From positions 1 to 43,663 of the forward strand of contig DVJP01000042.1 in assembly GCA_018716725.1 (NCBI GenBank): a stretch of 43,663 nt of DNA, given 5' to 3'. This DNA comes from Candidatus Merdivicinus excrementipullorum (GTDB lineage Bacteria > Bacillota > Clostridia > Oscillospirales > Ruminococcaceae). The notes below the pieces were generated by a model. It searched no databases. It worked only from the letters and a program-made list of their open reading frames with translations, and was not told the DNA's origin. This document shows positions 16,251-24,146 of this stretch, piece after piece. How positions within the stretch are numbered: the stretch's first letter is position 1; each line of letters opens with the position of its first letter. Position numbers and translations under genes: made by a program.

Positions 16251-17759
16251 TTACTTGCCCAGATACTCGTTGATCTGTTTCTGCAGTTCCGCCTCAATGT
16301 CTTTCAGGCCGGCTTCTTCCAGCTTGGCGTACATTTCGGGGATGGCGACGTTGGGATCAACAGAACCGGTGTAGATGTTGTAGTCGTAGGACTGGCAGAC
16401 AACGGTGCAGGCAGAGATCTGGTTCTCAACAGAAGATTTGTCAAAGTTGAAGCCCATGAGGACGGATACTTCGCCGGTTTCGTTCCAAGCCTCCAGGTCG
16501 GGGCTGTACATGGTGGCGGGGTTAGGAGCCTCGGGGTACATGGTCATGAAGGTAGCCTGGGCGTAACCAGCCGGAGCGTAGTCGTTTTTCTTGACCTCAT
16601 CTCTGGTGATGGTGCCGTCGTCGTTCTTGGTGTAGTGGGTGCCTTCGATGCCGTAAACCAGGGTGTTGCGCATATACTCGTCGGTGTTGACCAGCTCCAG
16701 GTATTTCAGAGCTTCCACCTGGTGATCAGAGGAAGAGGAGATGGAGTTGATGGAGCCCTGGATGGTGCCGTTGGACCAGACGGGGCCGCCCCAAGGTTCA
16801 ATAACTACCGGCACGCCGCGCTGGTTGCCCCAGCCCACTTCCGCGCCGGGGAAGCCCTGAGCAGAGCCGACGATAACATAGGTGGGAGCCTCAGTAACGG
16901 TAGCAGCATCGGGGTTGATGATGCCGTCCTGGTACCACTCGTACAGGGTCTGGTAGGTTTCCATCATCTCAGGCTGTTCCATGATGCGGACAACGGTGGC
17001 GGTTTCGTCGTCGTAGCGGACGCCGATGTGGCCGGCAGCGGAAGCGTCATAGTTCATGAACTGGCCGTTGATGCCGTCCCGGATCATATAAAACGCATAT
17101 TTGCTGGTGGTGATGTTGCCGGCGTTGATCTCGTCCTGGATCTGGCGGATATAGGGATCCATTTCTTTTACAGTGTGCAGATCCTGATAGGGGATGCTGT
17201 AATCTTCAACAATGTTGTTGTCCCATACCCAGTACTGAGTCTGGGTGTTGTCCTTGTAGGTGGGGACGCCGTAGATTGCGTCTTTGTAGGTAACGCCTTC
17301 CCAGCAAAGCTCCGGAATGAACTCTTTCAGGTCGGGAGTTTCAGCCAGCAGGTCGTCCAGGGCTGCAAACCGGCCCAGGTCGATGGCGGAGGTGTAGACG
17401 TCGCCGTTGTTGAACATGATGTCAAAATTTTCGCCGCCCTGGAGCATTGCTTTGACGCGTTCGCCCCAAACGCCCCAGTCCAGATAGGTGAATTCGCAGG
17501 TGACGCCGATTTTCTCAGAAGAATACTCGTTCAGGGCATCGGTTACCATGTCCAGGTCGTTGGGCTGGCCGCCGATCTGAATCCAGGAAAGGTTTACAAC
17601 TTCGCCGGAAGCCGCGCTGCCGCTTTCGCTGGTAGAGGTTTCACCGGAAGCCGCGCCGCCAGTGGAAGAAGTACCAGTATCACTGCTGCAGGAAGCAAAG
17701 CTGGCCATGGTGGCGGCCATTGCAGCAAGCAGGGCGATAACTTTCAGACTTTTTTTCAT
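16251..17759 (-). CDS. Sugar ABC transporter solute-binding lipoprotein (DUF3502 type), copy 2
   Basis: 502-residue paralogue of the gene at 14600-16147, sharing long blocks such as NLSWIQIG.QPNDL.MVTDA and the C-terminal GFNFDKSSVENQISAC (DUF3502). The lipobox is SFASC with Cys24. AAGGAGG lies just ahead of the ATG at 17759. It follows the permease genes by 93 bp in the same direction, so this copy is the likely founding component of the transporter and copy 1 a duplication that has diverged, perhaps in ligand. Both keep a Ser/Gly/Glu-rich linker typical of extracellular tethers. Confidence 0.92.
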   Translation of the reverse strand: MKKSLKVIALLAAMAATMASFASCSSDTGTSSTGGAASGETSTSESGSAASGEVVNLSWIQIGGQPNDLDMVTDALNEYSSEKIGVTCEFTYLDWGVWGERVKAMLQGGENFDIMFNNGDVYTSAIDLGRFAALDDLLAETPDLKEFIPELCWEGVTYKDAIYGVPTYKDNTQTQYWVWDNNIVEDYSIPYQDLHTVKEMDPYIRQIQDEINAGNITTSKYAFYMIRDGINGQFMNYDASAAGHIGVRYDDETATVVRIMEQPEMMETYQTLYEWYQDGIINPDAATVTEAPTYVIVGSAQGFPGAEVGWGNQRGVPVVIEPWGGPVWSNGTIQGSINSISSSSDHQVEALKYLELVNTDEYMRNTLVYGIEGTHYTKNDDGTITRDEVKKNDYAPAGYAQATFMTMYPEAPNPATMYSPDLEAWNETGEVSVLMGFNFDKSSVENQISACTVVCQSYDYNIYTGSVDPNVAIPEMYAKLEEAGLKDIEAELQKQINEYLGK

Positions 17760-17852
17760 TGAAAAATCCTCCTTATGCATAAACGCATATTGACAGTTGT
17801 TTTGCTGATGATTCAGCGTTATATTGACAGGAAAATCCTGAAAATATTGAGA

Positions 17853-18776
17853 TTAACCTTTTACAGCGCCGATGGTCAGACCGGAAACAAAGTATTTCTG
17901 GAAGAAGGGGTAAGCGCAGGCGATGGGGAAGATGATAACGACAGCCATGGCCATCCGCATGGATTCACGAGGCATGGAGGCCGCGTATTCGGCAGCGGAA
18001 ACGCCCATGGTGGTAGCGTTCTGGGCCAGGAATTCGATGTTCTTTTCCACGCTCATCAGAACGGCCTGGAGGGAGAACAGGTTCTTGTCGTTGATGTACA
18101 TCAGGGACAGCCACCAGTCGTTCCAGTAAGCGAAGGTCAGGAACAGGCCGATTGTAGCCAGAACCGGCAGGGAGATGGGCAGCACGATCTGGAAGAAGAT
18201 CTGGAGCTGCGGCGCGCCGTCGATTTTGGCGGATTCAATGATGGAGTCCGGGACAGTGGTCCGGAAGAAGGTTTTACAGATAACAACGTTGAAGGAAGAT
18301 ACCGCCATAGGCAGAATCAATACCCACAGAGAGTTGTTGATGTGCAGAACGGTGGTGTACACGTTGTAGGTTGCAACCAGACCGCCGCTGAAGATCATGG
18401 GGATGAATACCACCCAGGTTAGGAAACCTTTCAGCTTAAAGTTAGGCCGGGACAGGCAGTAGCCCATAGTGGTTGTCAGGAACAGGCCCAGCACGGTGCC
18501 GCCAACGGTAACAACGATGGAAACCAGCAGCGCGCGGCCGATCATTTCCCGGTTGTTCCACAGATACCGGTACGCATCCAGGGACCATTCCTGGGGGGTG
18601 AAGGAATACCCGATCTGCTGGATACTGGTGTCGCTGGAGAACGAAATGATTACGACGAAAATTACAGGGATAATACAGATCAGCGCAAGCAGTGCAAACA
18701 GCGCGGTGAACAGTGCATTGGTAACAGGATGCACCCGATTAAACTTTTCAATGCCTTCCAATTGTTTTTTAGCCAT
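17853..18776 (-). CDS. Carbohydrate ABC transporter permease (LplC/YtcP type)
   Basis: 307-residue inner-membrane permease with six predicted helices. The cytoplasmic EAA loop that docks the ATPase is visible as ESAKIDGAPQLQIFFQIVLP. The N-terminal FNRVHPVTNALFTALFALL and C-terminal GLTIGAVKG are characteristic of the MalG-like half of DUF3502-type sugar transporters. AGGAGG precedes the start, 16 bp behind the first permease, so the two are translated from one mRNA. No ATP-binding subunit is encoded nearby, and a multitask MsmX-like ATPase is expected to energise it. Confidence 0.93.
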   Translation of the reverse strand: MAKKQLEGIEKFNRVHPVTNALFTALFALLALICIIPVIFVVIISFSSDTSIQQIGYSFTPQEWSLDAYRYLWNNREMIGRALLVSIVVTVGGTVLGLFLTTTMGYCLSRPNFKLKGFLTWVVFIPMIFSGGLVATYNVYTTVLHINNSLWVLILPMAVSSFNVVICKTFFRTTVPDSIIESAKIDGAPQLQIFFQIVLPISLPVLATIGLFLTFAYWNDWWLSLMYINDKNLFSLQAVLMSVEKNIEFLAQNATTMGVSAAEYAASMPRESMRMAMAVVIIFPIACAYPFFQKYFVSGLTIGAVKG

Positions 18777-18792
18777 AGGGATTCCTCCTTTC

Positions 18793-19749
18793 TTAAATAA
18801 TTGCGCTGTCCGCGTCGATCTTGCTGATAATGAAGTTGCTGAGCAGGATCAGGATACAGCCTACGACAGACTGCAGGAATGCCGCCGCAGAAGACATGTT
18901 GGGGGAGAACTGGGTTTTCAGCGCATTGTAGATGTAAACGTCGATGGTGTTGGTGACAGGAGTCAGGGAAGCGGACGCTTTGGGAACCTGATAGAACAGA
19001 CCGAAGTCGGAACGGACCAGGCTGCCGATGTTCAGGATGAACATCATGATAATGATGTTTTTCAGGTGAGGCAGGGTAATGTAACGGGTCTGCTGCCATT
19101 TGGTGGCGCCGTCGATAAGGGCTGCCTCGTACATGGTGGCGTCGATGCCGGTGATGGTGGCCAGGTAAACAACCATGCCATAGCCCATGCCTTTCCAGGT
19201 GTTCAGGAAGATTAAGAACGCCGGCCAGTATTTGGGTTCCATGTACCAGTTGACAGTCTCATAGCCCAGGCTTTCCAGGATCTTGTTGATCAGGCCGTTA
19301 TCGGGGCTTAAGAAAGCGAATACGAAGTAGGTTACAACAACCCAGGACATAAAGTAGGGGAAGAACATGCAGGTCTGGCAGATTTTTCCGTACCGCTTGC
19401 TGTACAGCTGGCTCATAAGCAGCGCCAGGGTTACCGGTACCAAAATCCCCAGGATCTGGAAAACAATGTTGTACAACAGGGTCAGTTTAATAACGTTCCA
19501 CATACCGCCTGTTTGGAACAAGAACTTAAAGTTGTCAAAGCCGGCATTGTCACTCAGCAGCAAATTGTAGAAAAAGCTGCGGTCGGGGGCTGTCACCTTG
19601 TAGTCCTTGAACGCCATGACGATACCGAACATTGGCAGGAAGGAAAACAGGATGTACCAAACTGTTGTGGGCAGCGACAGAAGCGTAAGCTCTGTATCAT
19701 CGCGTGTCCAGCTGAATTTCCGTTTTTTCTTCTGGGCCTGAGCCGCCAT
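18793..19749 (-). CDS. Carbohydrate ABC transporter permease (LplB/YteP type)
   Basis: 318-residue partner permease, first gene of the transporter operon. Start 19749 (MAAQAQKKKRKFSW) has GGAG 7 bases upstream; an in-frame 37-codon extension would start too close to the promoter. The sequence shows YILFSFLPMFGIVMAFKDY in the first helix and the EAA loop YEAALIDGATKWQQTRYITLP. It pairs with the 17853 gene to form the membrane channel. The mRNA leader is about 130 nt from the promoter at 19884-19912. Confidence 0.93.
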   Translation of the reverse strand: MAAQAQKKKRKFSWTRDDTELTLLSLPTTVWYILFSFLPMFGIVMAFKDYKVTAPDRSFFYNLLLSDNAGFDNFKFLFQTGGMWNVIKLTLLYNIVFQILGILVPVTLALLMSQLYSKRYGKICQTCMFFPYFMSWVVVTYFVFAFLSPDNGLINKILESLGYETVNWYMEPKYWPAFLIFLNTWKGMGYGMVVYLATITGIDATMYEAALIDGATKWQQTRYITLPHLKNIIIMMFILNIGSLVRSDFGLFYQVPKASASLTPVTNTIDVYIYNALKTQFSPNMSSAAAFLQSVVGCILILLSNFIISKIDADSAII

Positions 19750-19883
19750 AATATCACTCCATCTCCTAAAATTTTTGAAGGGCAAAGTTCTAAGACGTGA
19801 AATGTAAAGCAAATTTTTCCCGTTTACAAAAAAATTGCAATTATTTCGATCCCGGAACAACCCCTTCCGTTTGCTTTATCTTT

Positions 19884-19912
19884 ATAATACCACAACTTTA
19901 CTAAAAAGACAA
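19884..19912 (-). promoter_or_regulatory. Promoter of the permease/binding-protein operon
   Basis: -35 TTGTCT (19912-19907), a 17-bp spacer and -10 TATTAT (19889-19884) with TGG in front, an extended -10, read on the minus strand. Confidence 0.75.
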
Positions 19913-20059
19913 GATGTTTTCAAAAAAAATACCAATAAATCTTTAACTTCTCTGTCTAAGCTTCATCAATTTTGAAAAAAAGACATTTTGCTACATTTTA
20001 TCACATCAACTTTACATTATAAAAAATCTGTGAACGGATTCCAACGGGGTTTCTCTGCT

Positions 20060-20080
20060 TTTATGCACTGTATGCATAAA
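20060..20080. promoter_or_regulatory. Inverted repeat TTTATGCA-ctgta-TGCATAAA
   Basis: Perfect 8-bp arms around a 5-bp centre between the two divergent promoters, followed by a GC block and six T's (to about 20098). It could be an operator for the LacI-type protein or a hairpin; neither is proven. Confidence 0.4.
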
Positions 20081-20230
20081 TCCGCGCGGCGGTTTTTTGC
20101 TTTTATTTGTGCAGTATGGGTTTCAATTTTTGTTTTGTAAACAGGACTGAAGGGGAGATGTTACGTTTTCCAATTTTTTCTTTTGCTTTTTCACCCAAAT
20201 ATTCTCCCCAATATTTTGTTGTTTTCTCTA

Positions 20231-20259
20231 TTGCGGGATCCTGGAAAATCATGTATAAT
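20231..20259 (+). promoter_or_regulatory. Promoter of the isomerase/epimerase gene
   Basis: -35 TTGCGG (20231-20236), a 17-bp spacer and consensus -10 TATAAT (20254-20259). Confidence 0.65.
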
Positions 20260-20272
20260 GAAAACGATTACA
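20258..20272 (+). promoter_or_regulatory. cre-like site (CcpA or LacI-family operator)
   Basis: ATGAAAACGATTACA matches the catabolite-responsive element consensus WTGNAANCGNWNNCW at every position. It overlaps the end of the -10 and the transcription start, where binding would block initiation. CcpA belongs to the LacI family, so the local LacI-type protein is an alternative binder. Confidence 0.6.
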
Positions 20273-20317
20273 AGGCTGCTTGTAAGCCTGAAATTTTGGC
20301 AAAGCGAGGTTTTTATA

Positions 20318-21040
20318 ATGGAATATGGTCTGCAAATGTACAGTCTGCGGGATATTACCGGCCAGGACCTGAAGGGAGCTTTGAAAAAGGTCAGCGAAAT
20401 CGGCTATAAGGGCGTGGAATTTGCCGGCTTCTTCGGCCATCCTGCTGAGGAAGTCAAAGGCTGGCTGGATGAGTACGGCTTAAAGGTCACCGGCACCCAT
20501 ACTGGCTACAACCTTTTGACGGATGATTTCGATGGGACGGTAGCCTACCATAAAGCCATTGGCTGCGACACCCTGATTATCCCCGGCGCGGACACCTCCT
20601 GCGCCAAGGCGATGGATGAACTGGTGGAGAACCTGAACAAATGGCAGCCCCTGCTTGAAAAGGAAGGAATTTCCCTCCAGTATCACAACCACCACAGCGA
20701 GTTCCTGCCCAACAAAGACGGCCAGATCCCCATGGAGGAAATGGCCAAGCGCACCAATATCAAGTTTGAGATCGACACTTACTGGGCGTTTGCGGCGAAA
20801 CGGGATCCCCTGGAAGTGATTACCCGCCTGAAAGACCGGATTTCCTTCATTCATTTGAAGGACGGAAACGGCGGACATACCGGGTATTCTTTGGGAATGG
20901 GTTCCGCGCCGGTGAAAGCGGTTTGGGAACGGGCCAAGGAACTGGGCTTTTATATGGTAGTGGAAAGCGAGGGCTGCGAGCCGGACGGCGTCAGCGAAGT
21001 TACCCGCTGCTTCGAGTACCTGAAATCTCTGGGCGAATAA
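20318..21040 (+). CDS. Sugar phosphate isomerase/epimerase (TIM barrel)
   Basis: 240-residue protein of the AP-endonuclease-2 TIM-barrel superfamily (PF01261), whose sugar members interconvert keto- and aldo-sugars or epimerise them using a divalent metal. Start 20318 (MEYGLQMYSLRD) fits the family N-terminus; GAGG lies 8 bases upstream. Metal-site motifs are GVEFAGFFG, LQYHNHHSEF, FEIDTYWAFAA and FIHLKDG, ending MVVESEGCEPDGV. It is slightly shorter than the usual 260-290 residues. It is divergent from the transporter operon and has a cre-like site, so it probably acts on a sugar released by the locus. Confidence 0.85.
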   Translation: MEYGLQMYSLRDITGQDLKGALKKVSEIGYKGVEFAGFFGHPAEEVKGWLDEYGLKVTGTHTGYNLLTDDFDGTVAYHKAIGCDTLIIPGADTSCAKAMDELVENLNKWQPLLEKEGISLQYHNHHSEFLPNKDGQIPMEEMAKRTNIKFEIDTYWAFAAKRDPLEVITRLKDRISFIHLKDGNGGHTGYSLGMGSAPVKAVWERAKELGFYMVVESEGCEPDGVSEVTRCFEYLKSLGE

Positions 21041-21057
21041 TTCTTAAAAATATCGGA

Positions 21058-21088
21058 AAAAGCCTTTCCTGCAAGGAAGGGCTTTTTT
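21058..21088 (+). terminator. Intrinsic terminator
   Basis: Stem 21058-21069 with 21075-21086 (one G-U pair) followed by T's, after the stop at 21040. Confidence 0.85.
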
Positions 21089-21156
21089 GCGGCCGGAGAA
21101 AAATTTAGGATTTTTGCGTTAAGCTGTCAAGATTTTTCATTCCTTCTGCAAAGCGG

Positions 21157-21185
21157 TTTACGGGAAGGGGGAAAATTGCTATAAT
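21157..21185 (+). promoter_or_regulatory. Promoter of the GH109-like gene
   Basis: -35 TTTACG (21157-21162), a 17-bp spacer and -10 TATAAT (21180-21185) preceded by TGC, an extended -10. Confidence 0.7.
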
Positions 21186-21237
21186 ATAGAAAATATCTCC
21201 TGGAAATCTGACAATAAATCCGAAAGGAAGAACGAAA

Positions 21238-22479
21238 ATGAAAGAAACTTTAAAAATAGGCGTCATCGGCCTTGGCGGCCGCGGGTACGACTTGATGGCC
21301 AACGTAATGCTGCCCCGGCCGGAAATTAATGTTATCGCCGTCTGCGACCTTTACGAGGACCGCCGGCAGAAAGCTGCCGATAAGGTAAAACAGGAACGGG
21401 GGATAGAGCCTCTCTGCACCGCTGATTACAGGGAAGTCCTGGCCATCGGGGAACTGGACGCTGTCATTATCTCGGCGTCCTGGGCCGACCACCTGCCCAT
21501 TGCCATTGCCGCCATGAAAGCCGGAAAATATGTGGGCTGCGAGGTTGGCGGCGCTTATTCCTTGGACGAGTGCTGGGAACTGGTCCGCACCTATGAGGAA
21601 ACCGGCGTCCCCTGCATGCTCATGGAGAACTGCTGCTACGACCGGGACGAGCTGATGGTCCTCAACATGGTGAAACAGGGCCTCTTCGGCGAGATTGTCC
21701 ACTGCCAGGGCGGCTACCGCCACGACCTGCGGGATGAAGTGGCTTACGGCCGGGAAAACCGCCACTACCGCCTGGTGAACTACCAGAACCGCAACTGCGA
21801 AAACTATCCCACCCACGAGCTTGGCCCCATTGCTAAGGTGCTGAACATCAACCGGGGCAACCGGATGGTGTCTTTAGTCTCTGTGGCTTCCAAAGCCGCT
21901 GGGCTGCATGAGTTCCTGATGAAGGAAAAAGGGCCGGAATACGACCTGAGCAGCTTTAACTTCGCCCAGGGGGATGTGGTGACCACCATCATTAAATGCG
22001 CCCACGGCGAAACCATCACCCTGACTCTGGACACCACTTTGCCCCGGGCCTATTCCCGCGGTTTCCATATCCAGGGAACGAAGGGCATGTACATGGAGGA
22101 CAACCGCAGCATTTTCCTGGACGGCGTCCATAACAAGTACGATTTCTGCTGGAAAGACCAGTGGAACAATGTGGAAGAGTACCGGGAGCAGTACGACCAT
22201 CCCATCTGGAAAAAGTACTTAAGCGAGGGCGTCACCGGCGGCCATGGCGGCATTGACTGGCTGGTGTTCGGGGCCTTCTTTGACGCAGTGAAGAAGGGCA
22301 CCCAGACCCCTATCGATGTGTACGATATGGCTGCCTGGATGAGCATTACTCCTCTGTCCGAGGCGTCCATAGCCATGGGCGGCGCGCCGGTTGCCATTCC
22401 TGATTTTACCAACGGCCGGTGGATCAACCGGGAACCTATTCAGGAAGGCCACTACTGCCTGGAAAAAATCTGCGAATAA
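21238..22479 (+). CDS. GH109-like Gfo/Idh/MocA-family protein (alpha-N-acetylgalactosaminidase-like)
   Basis: 413-residue NAD-dependent protein of the Gfo/Idh/MocA superfamily. The Rossmann motif is GVIGLGGRGYD near the N-terminus. The region MENCCYDRDELMVLNMVKQG, the tyrosine-containing HYRLVNYQNRN and NYPTHELGPIAKVLNINRG match glycosidase family 109, where NAD+ drives a redox-assisted cleavage of alpha-GalNAc. No signal peptide, so it would act on imported or intracellular substrate. GAAAGGAAG precedes the ATG. It has its own promoter and terminator and sits with the host-glycan genes. A plain sugar dehydrogenase role is the main alternative. Confidence 0.82.
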   Translation: MKETLKIGVIGLGGRGYDLMANVMLPRPEINVIAVCDLYEDRRQKAADKVKQERGIEPLCTADYREVLAIGELDAVIISASWADHLPIAIAAMKAGKYVGCEVGGAYSLDECWELVRTYEETGVPCMLMENCCYDRDELMVLNMVKQGLFGEIVHCQGGYRHDLRDEVAYGRENRHYRLVNYQNRNCENYPTHELGPIAKVLNINRGNRMVSLVSVASKAAGLHEFLMKEKGPEYDLSSFNFAQGDVVTTIIKCAHGETITLTLDTTLPRAYSRGFHIQGTKGMYMEDNRSIFLDGVHNKYDFCWKDQWNNVEEYREQYDHPIWKKYLSEGVTGGHGGIDWLVFGAFFDAVKKGTQTPIDVYDMAAWMSITPLSEASIAMGGAPVAIPDFTNGRWINREPIQEGHYCLEKICE

Positions 22480-22496
22480 TTTTCAGATAACCAAAA

Positions 22497-22521
22497 AAAG
22501 GGACGGCTGCTCCGTCCCTTT
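22497..22521. terminator. Bidirectional intrinsic terminator
   Basis: A 10-bp perfect stem (22497-22506 with 22512-22521) with A-run and T-run ends, between convergent genes. Confidence 0.9.
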
Positions 22522-22524
22522 CTT

Positions 22525-23241
22525 TTATTGCTTTTGATGTGTGCCGCCATGGTTCTCTTTTGCGGAGCGGCTGTTTTCAGCGTGACGCTTCATATGCCGC
22601 CGGTACAGAAGAATGGAAACAACGCTTAGGAAAACCATGCCGCCAAGGCTGACCAAAAAGAGGGGCGAGGACATATTTCCCAGGGAATCTCCCAAAAAGG
22701 TCCCGGCCAGCATGGCGGGCGTCATACCCAAAATCCCGCCCAGAAGGCTTGGCCAAAAAGGCTGTTTGCTGGCCCCCAGGTACATGCTCACCACATCCCC
22801 GGGCAGAAAGCCCAAAAGCCGGAGGATGCAGGAGAAAAACCAGGCGTTGTGCTGCTGGAAATCCCGAAGGCTGTGGGCCTTGGGATATTTTTGGAAAATA
22901 TGCTCCACCAGCTCCGTCCCGGCCAGCCGCCCAAGGCCGTAAGGCAGGGTCAGCACCGCCGCCGTCCCCGCCAGGTTCACTAAGATGGCAAAGACAGGCG
23001 GGAACAGCAGGCCGCTGAGGGCGTAGATTACCAAAATTGGAAACACGATGGACAGGCTTTTTAGAGCAAACAAGCCCAACAGGGCCGCAGCCGCCGCCCA
23101 AGGCTGGGGTGGCATAACGGAAAGAAGAATATCCAACGAAAAATACCTTCTGTAATGAAAGGCAATGGCGGCAATAACGCCCACTGCGATTAGTGGCAGC
23201 CATTGCAGGAGCAGCCGCCCGGAATTTTTCAGTTTTTTCAT
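22525..23241 (-). CDS. TVP38/TMEM64 (DedA-like, VTT domain) membrane protein
   Basis: 238-residue protein with about six hydrophobic segments. The VTT-domain signatures are visible: an IVFPILVIYALSGLLFPP re-entrant helix, then NLAGTAAVLTLPYGLGRLAG, and a second helix pair with ILRLLGFLPGDVVSMYLGAS and GGILGMTPAMLAGTFLGDS. Family members transport or scramble lipid carriers, and this type has been linked to undecaprenyl-phosphate or phospholipid recycling. The C-terminus is a short charged tail rich in His, Lys and Arg. It is monocistronic and convergent with the GH109-like gene. Confidence 0.88.
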   Translation of the reverse strand: MKKLKNSGRLLLQWLPLIAVGVIAAIAFHYRRYFSLDILLSVMPPQPWAAAAALLGLFALKSLSIVFPILVIYALSGLLFPPVFAILVNLAGTAAVLTLPYGLGRLAGTELVEHIFQKYPKAHSLRDFQQHNAWFFSCILRLLGFLPGDVVSMYLGASKQPFWPSLLGGILGMTPAMLAGTFLGDSLGNMSSPLFLVSLGGMVFLSVVSILLYRRHMKRHAENSRSAKENHGGTHQKQ

Positions 23242-23530
23242 TTGAAATCATCTCACAGCAGGGGATTTCTGTCTCTATTGTACCCCTTTTTTGCCGAAAC
23301 TGCAAGGCCGGATTTGTGAACGTCTGGCGGCTGCGAAGAGAAAAAGTAAAAAAATAGGTATAACAGACGAAAAACCCGACTTCCTATTGGGAAGGCGGGT
23401 TTTATATTTAAAAGGAAAGCCGTATTATATGCCAATTATATCACATACATGTTTAAAAGTAAACATATTTTTATCGGATAAAATATGCAATAATAAAACA
23501 TAGGAATTGATATATTGGAGGGTTGCTTCC
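23242..23530. other. Intergenic region with an isolated terminator
   Basis: 289 bp between divergent genes. It holds the terminator at 23371-23403, then an A+T-rich stretch that must carry the promoter of the small RHH gene; no clear hexamer pair was identified there. Confidence 0.5.
23371..23403 (+). terminator. Intrinsic terminator without an obvious upstream gene
   Basis: A 14-nt arm (23371-23384) pairs with 23390-23403 with one mismatch, ending in T's on the plus strand. No plus-strand gene is seen between the previous terminator (22521) and here. A short RNA started near TATAAC (23360-23365) is possible. Confidence 0.65.
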
Positions 23531-23737
23531 ATGGATGAACTGAAAATAACCAAAAAGACGGAACCAGTCATGTTTACAATACGAGTGGACAAATCCATTG
23601 TTGATTTTTATGATAACCTGTCCAGGGAAACCAAGCGCAGCCGGAATGAATTGATTGCTATGGCGTTGGAATTTGCAATGGATAAAATTAAGGTTGAATC
23701 GCTTCCCGAAAATCAGGAGAAACCGGCAGAAATGTAG
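23531..23737 (+). CDS. Small ribbon-helix-helix (Arc/CopG-like) protein
   Basis: 68-residue predicted DNA-binding protein. The beta strand VMFTIRVDK and helices IVDFYDNLSRETKRSRNELIAMALEFAMDKI form a ribbon-helix-helix, usually a dimeric repressor or antitoxin. GGAGG lies 9 bases before ATG 23531. The stop codon (TAG 23735-23737) is made by the left end of the 76-bp repeat (TGTAGGGG), so the natural C-terminus may have been cut off or altered by that insertion. No toxin gene is adjacent. A small XRE gene follows 110 bp downstream in the same direction. Confidence 0.75.
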   Translation: MDELKITKKTEPVMFTIRVDKSIVDFYDNLSRETKRSRNELIAMALEFAMDKIKVESLPENQEKPAEM

Positions 23738-23808
23738 GGGCGGGGTTTCCCCGCCCGCGTTTTACCATTGTCTTGGTTTTCTGCGGGCCGGGCGACCCGG
23801 CCCCTACA
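23733..23808. repeat. 76-bp palindromic repeat (MITE-like), copy 1
   Basis: Begins TGTAGGGGCGGGG and ends CCCGGCCCCTACA, near-perfect inverted ends. Each end also folds on itself (GGGCGGGG/CCCCGCCC and GGGCCGGG/CCCGGCCC). It differs from the copy at 24147 by only two bases. No transposase and no clear target duplication. Confidence 0.85.
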
Positions 23809-23846
23809 ATCGATAGAATTAATCTTGCTGTTTCAAAGGTGATAGT

Positions 23847-24143
23847 ATGATTGATGAAACGATAAAGCAATTGCGTATAAAGAATAACATGCCCCAAAGC
23901 CAGCTGGCCAAACGGCTTGGCGTTACCCGTTCCAGCGTCAACGCCTGGGAAATGGGGATTTCTGTTCCAACCACCCAATATCTGGTGGAATTATCTCTGA
24001 TTTTTCAGGTATCCACAGATTATCTTCTGGGATTGGACAAAAAGGCCACCTTGGATATTTCCGGATTGACCCCAAAGGATATGGACGTTCTTTATCCGTT
24101 GGTTCAGCATTTGCGTTCTTTGAATCAAGAAAAAGAGGAATAA
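23847..24143 (+). CDS. Small XRE-family helix-turn-helix regulator
   Basis: 98-residue protein, HTH_3 in residues 1-62 (IKQLRIKNNMPQSQLAKRLGVTRSSVNAWEMG), then a short C-terminal tail (TPKDMDVLYPLVQHLRSLNQ) that could be a dimer helix. AAAGGTGAT precedes the ATG. It lies between two almost identical 76-bp repeats in the same orientation. Target genes are unknown; the preceding RHH gene is the nearest candidate partner. Confidence 0.85.
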   Translation: MIDETIKQLRIKNNMPQSQLAKRLGVTRSSVNAWEMGISVPTTQYLVELSLIFQVSTDYLLGLDKKATLDISGLTPKDMDVLYPLVQHLRSLNQEKEE

Positions 24144-24146
24144 ATT

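Larger units (their letters stand above)
19750..20317. other. Divergent regulatory region of the glycan locus
   Basis: 567 bp, A+T-rich, without a gene. It holds the minus-strand transporter promoter, a TGTAAA...TTTACA spaced inverted pair in that leader (19803-19808 and 19823-19828), a 21-bp inverted repeat, and the plus-strand promoter with a cre-like site. Confidence 0.7.

Noticed and set aside
16245-17762. 505-codon plus-strand frame opposite the second binding protein
   Set aside because: Shadow frame; the minus-strand lipoprotein is unmistakable.
9070-22479. Search for the ATP-binding subunit of the sugar transporter
   Set aside because: No Walker A/ABC signature protein is encoded in the window; a shared ATPase elsewhere is assumed.
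23531-24143. Toxin-antitoxin pair made of the RHH and XRE genes
   Set aside because: Both are DNA-binding proteins of antitoxin/regulator type; no toxin-like partner is present and they are 110 bp apart with a repeat between.
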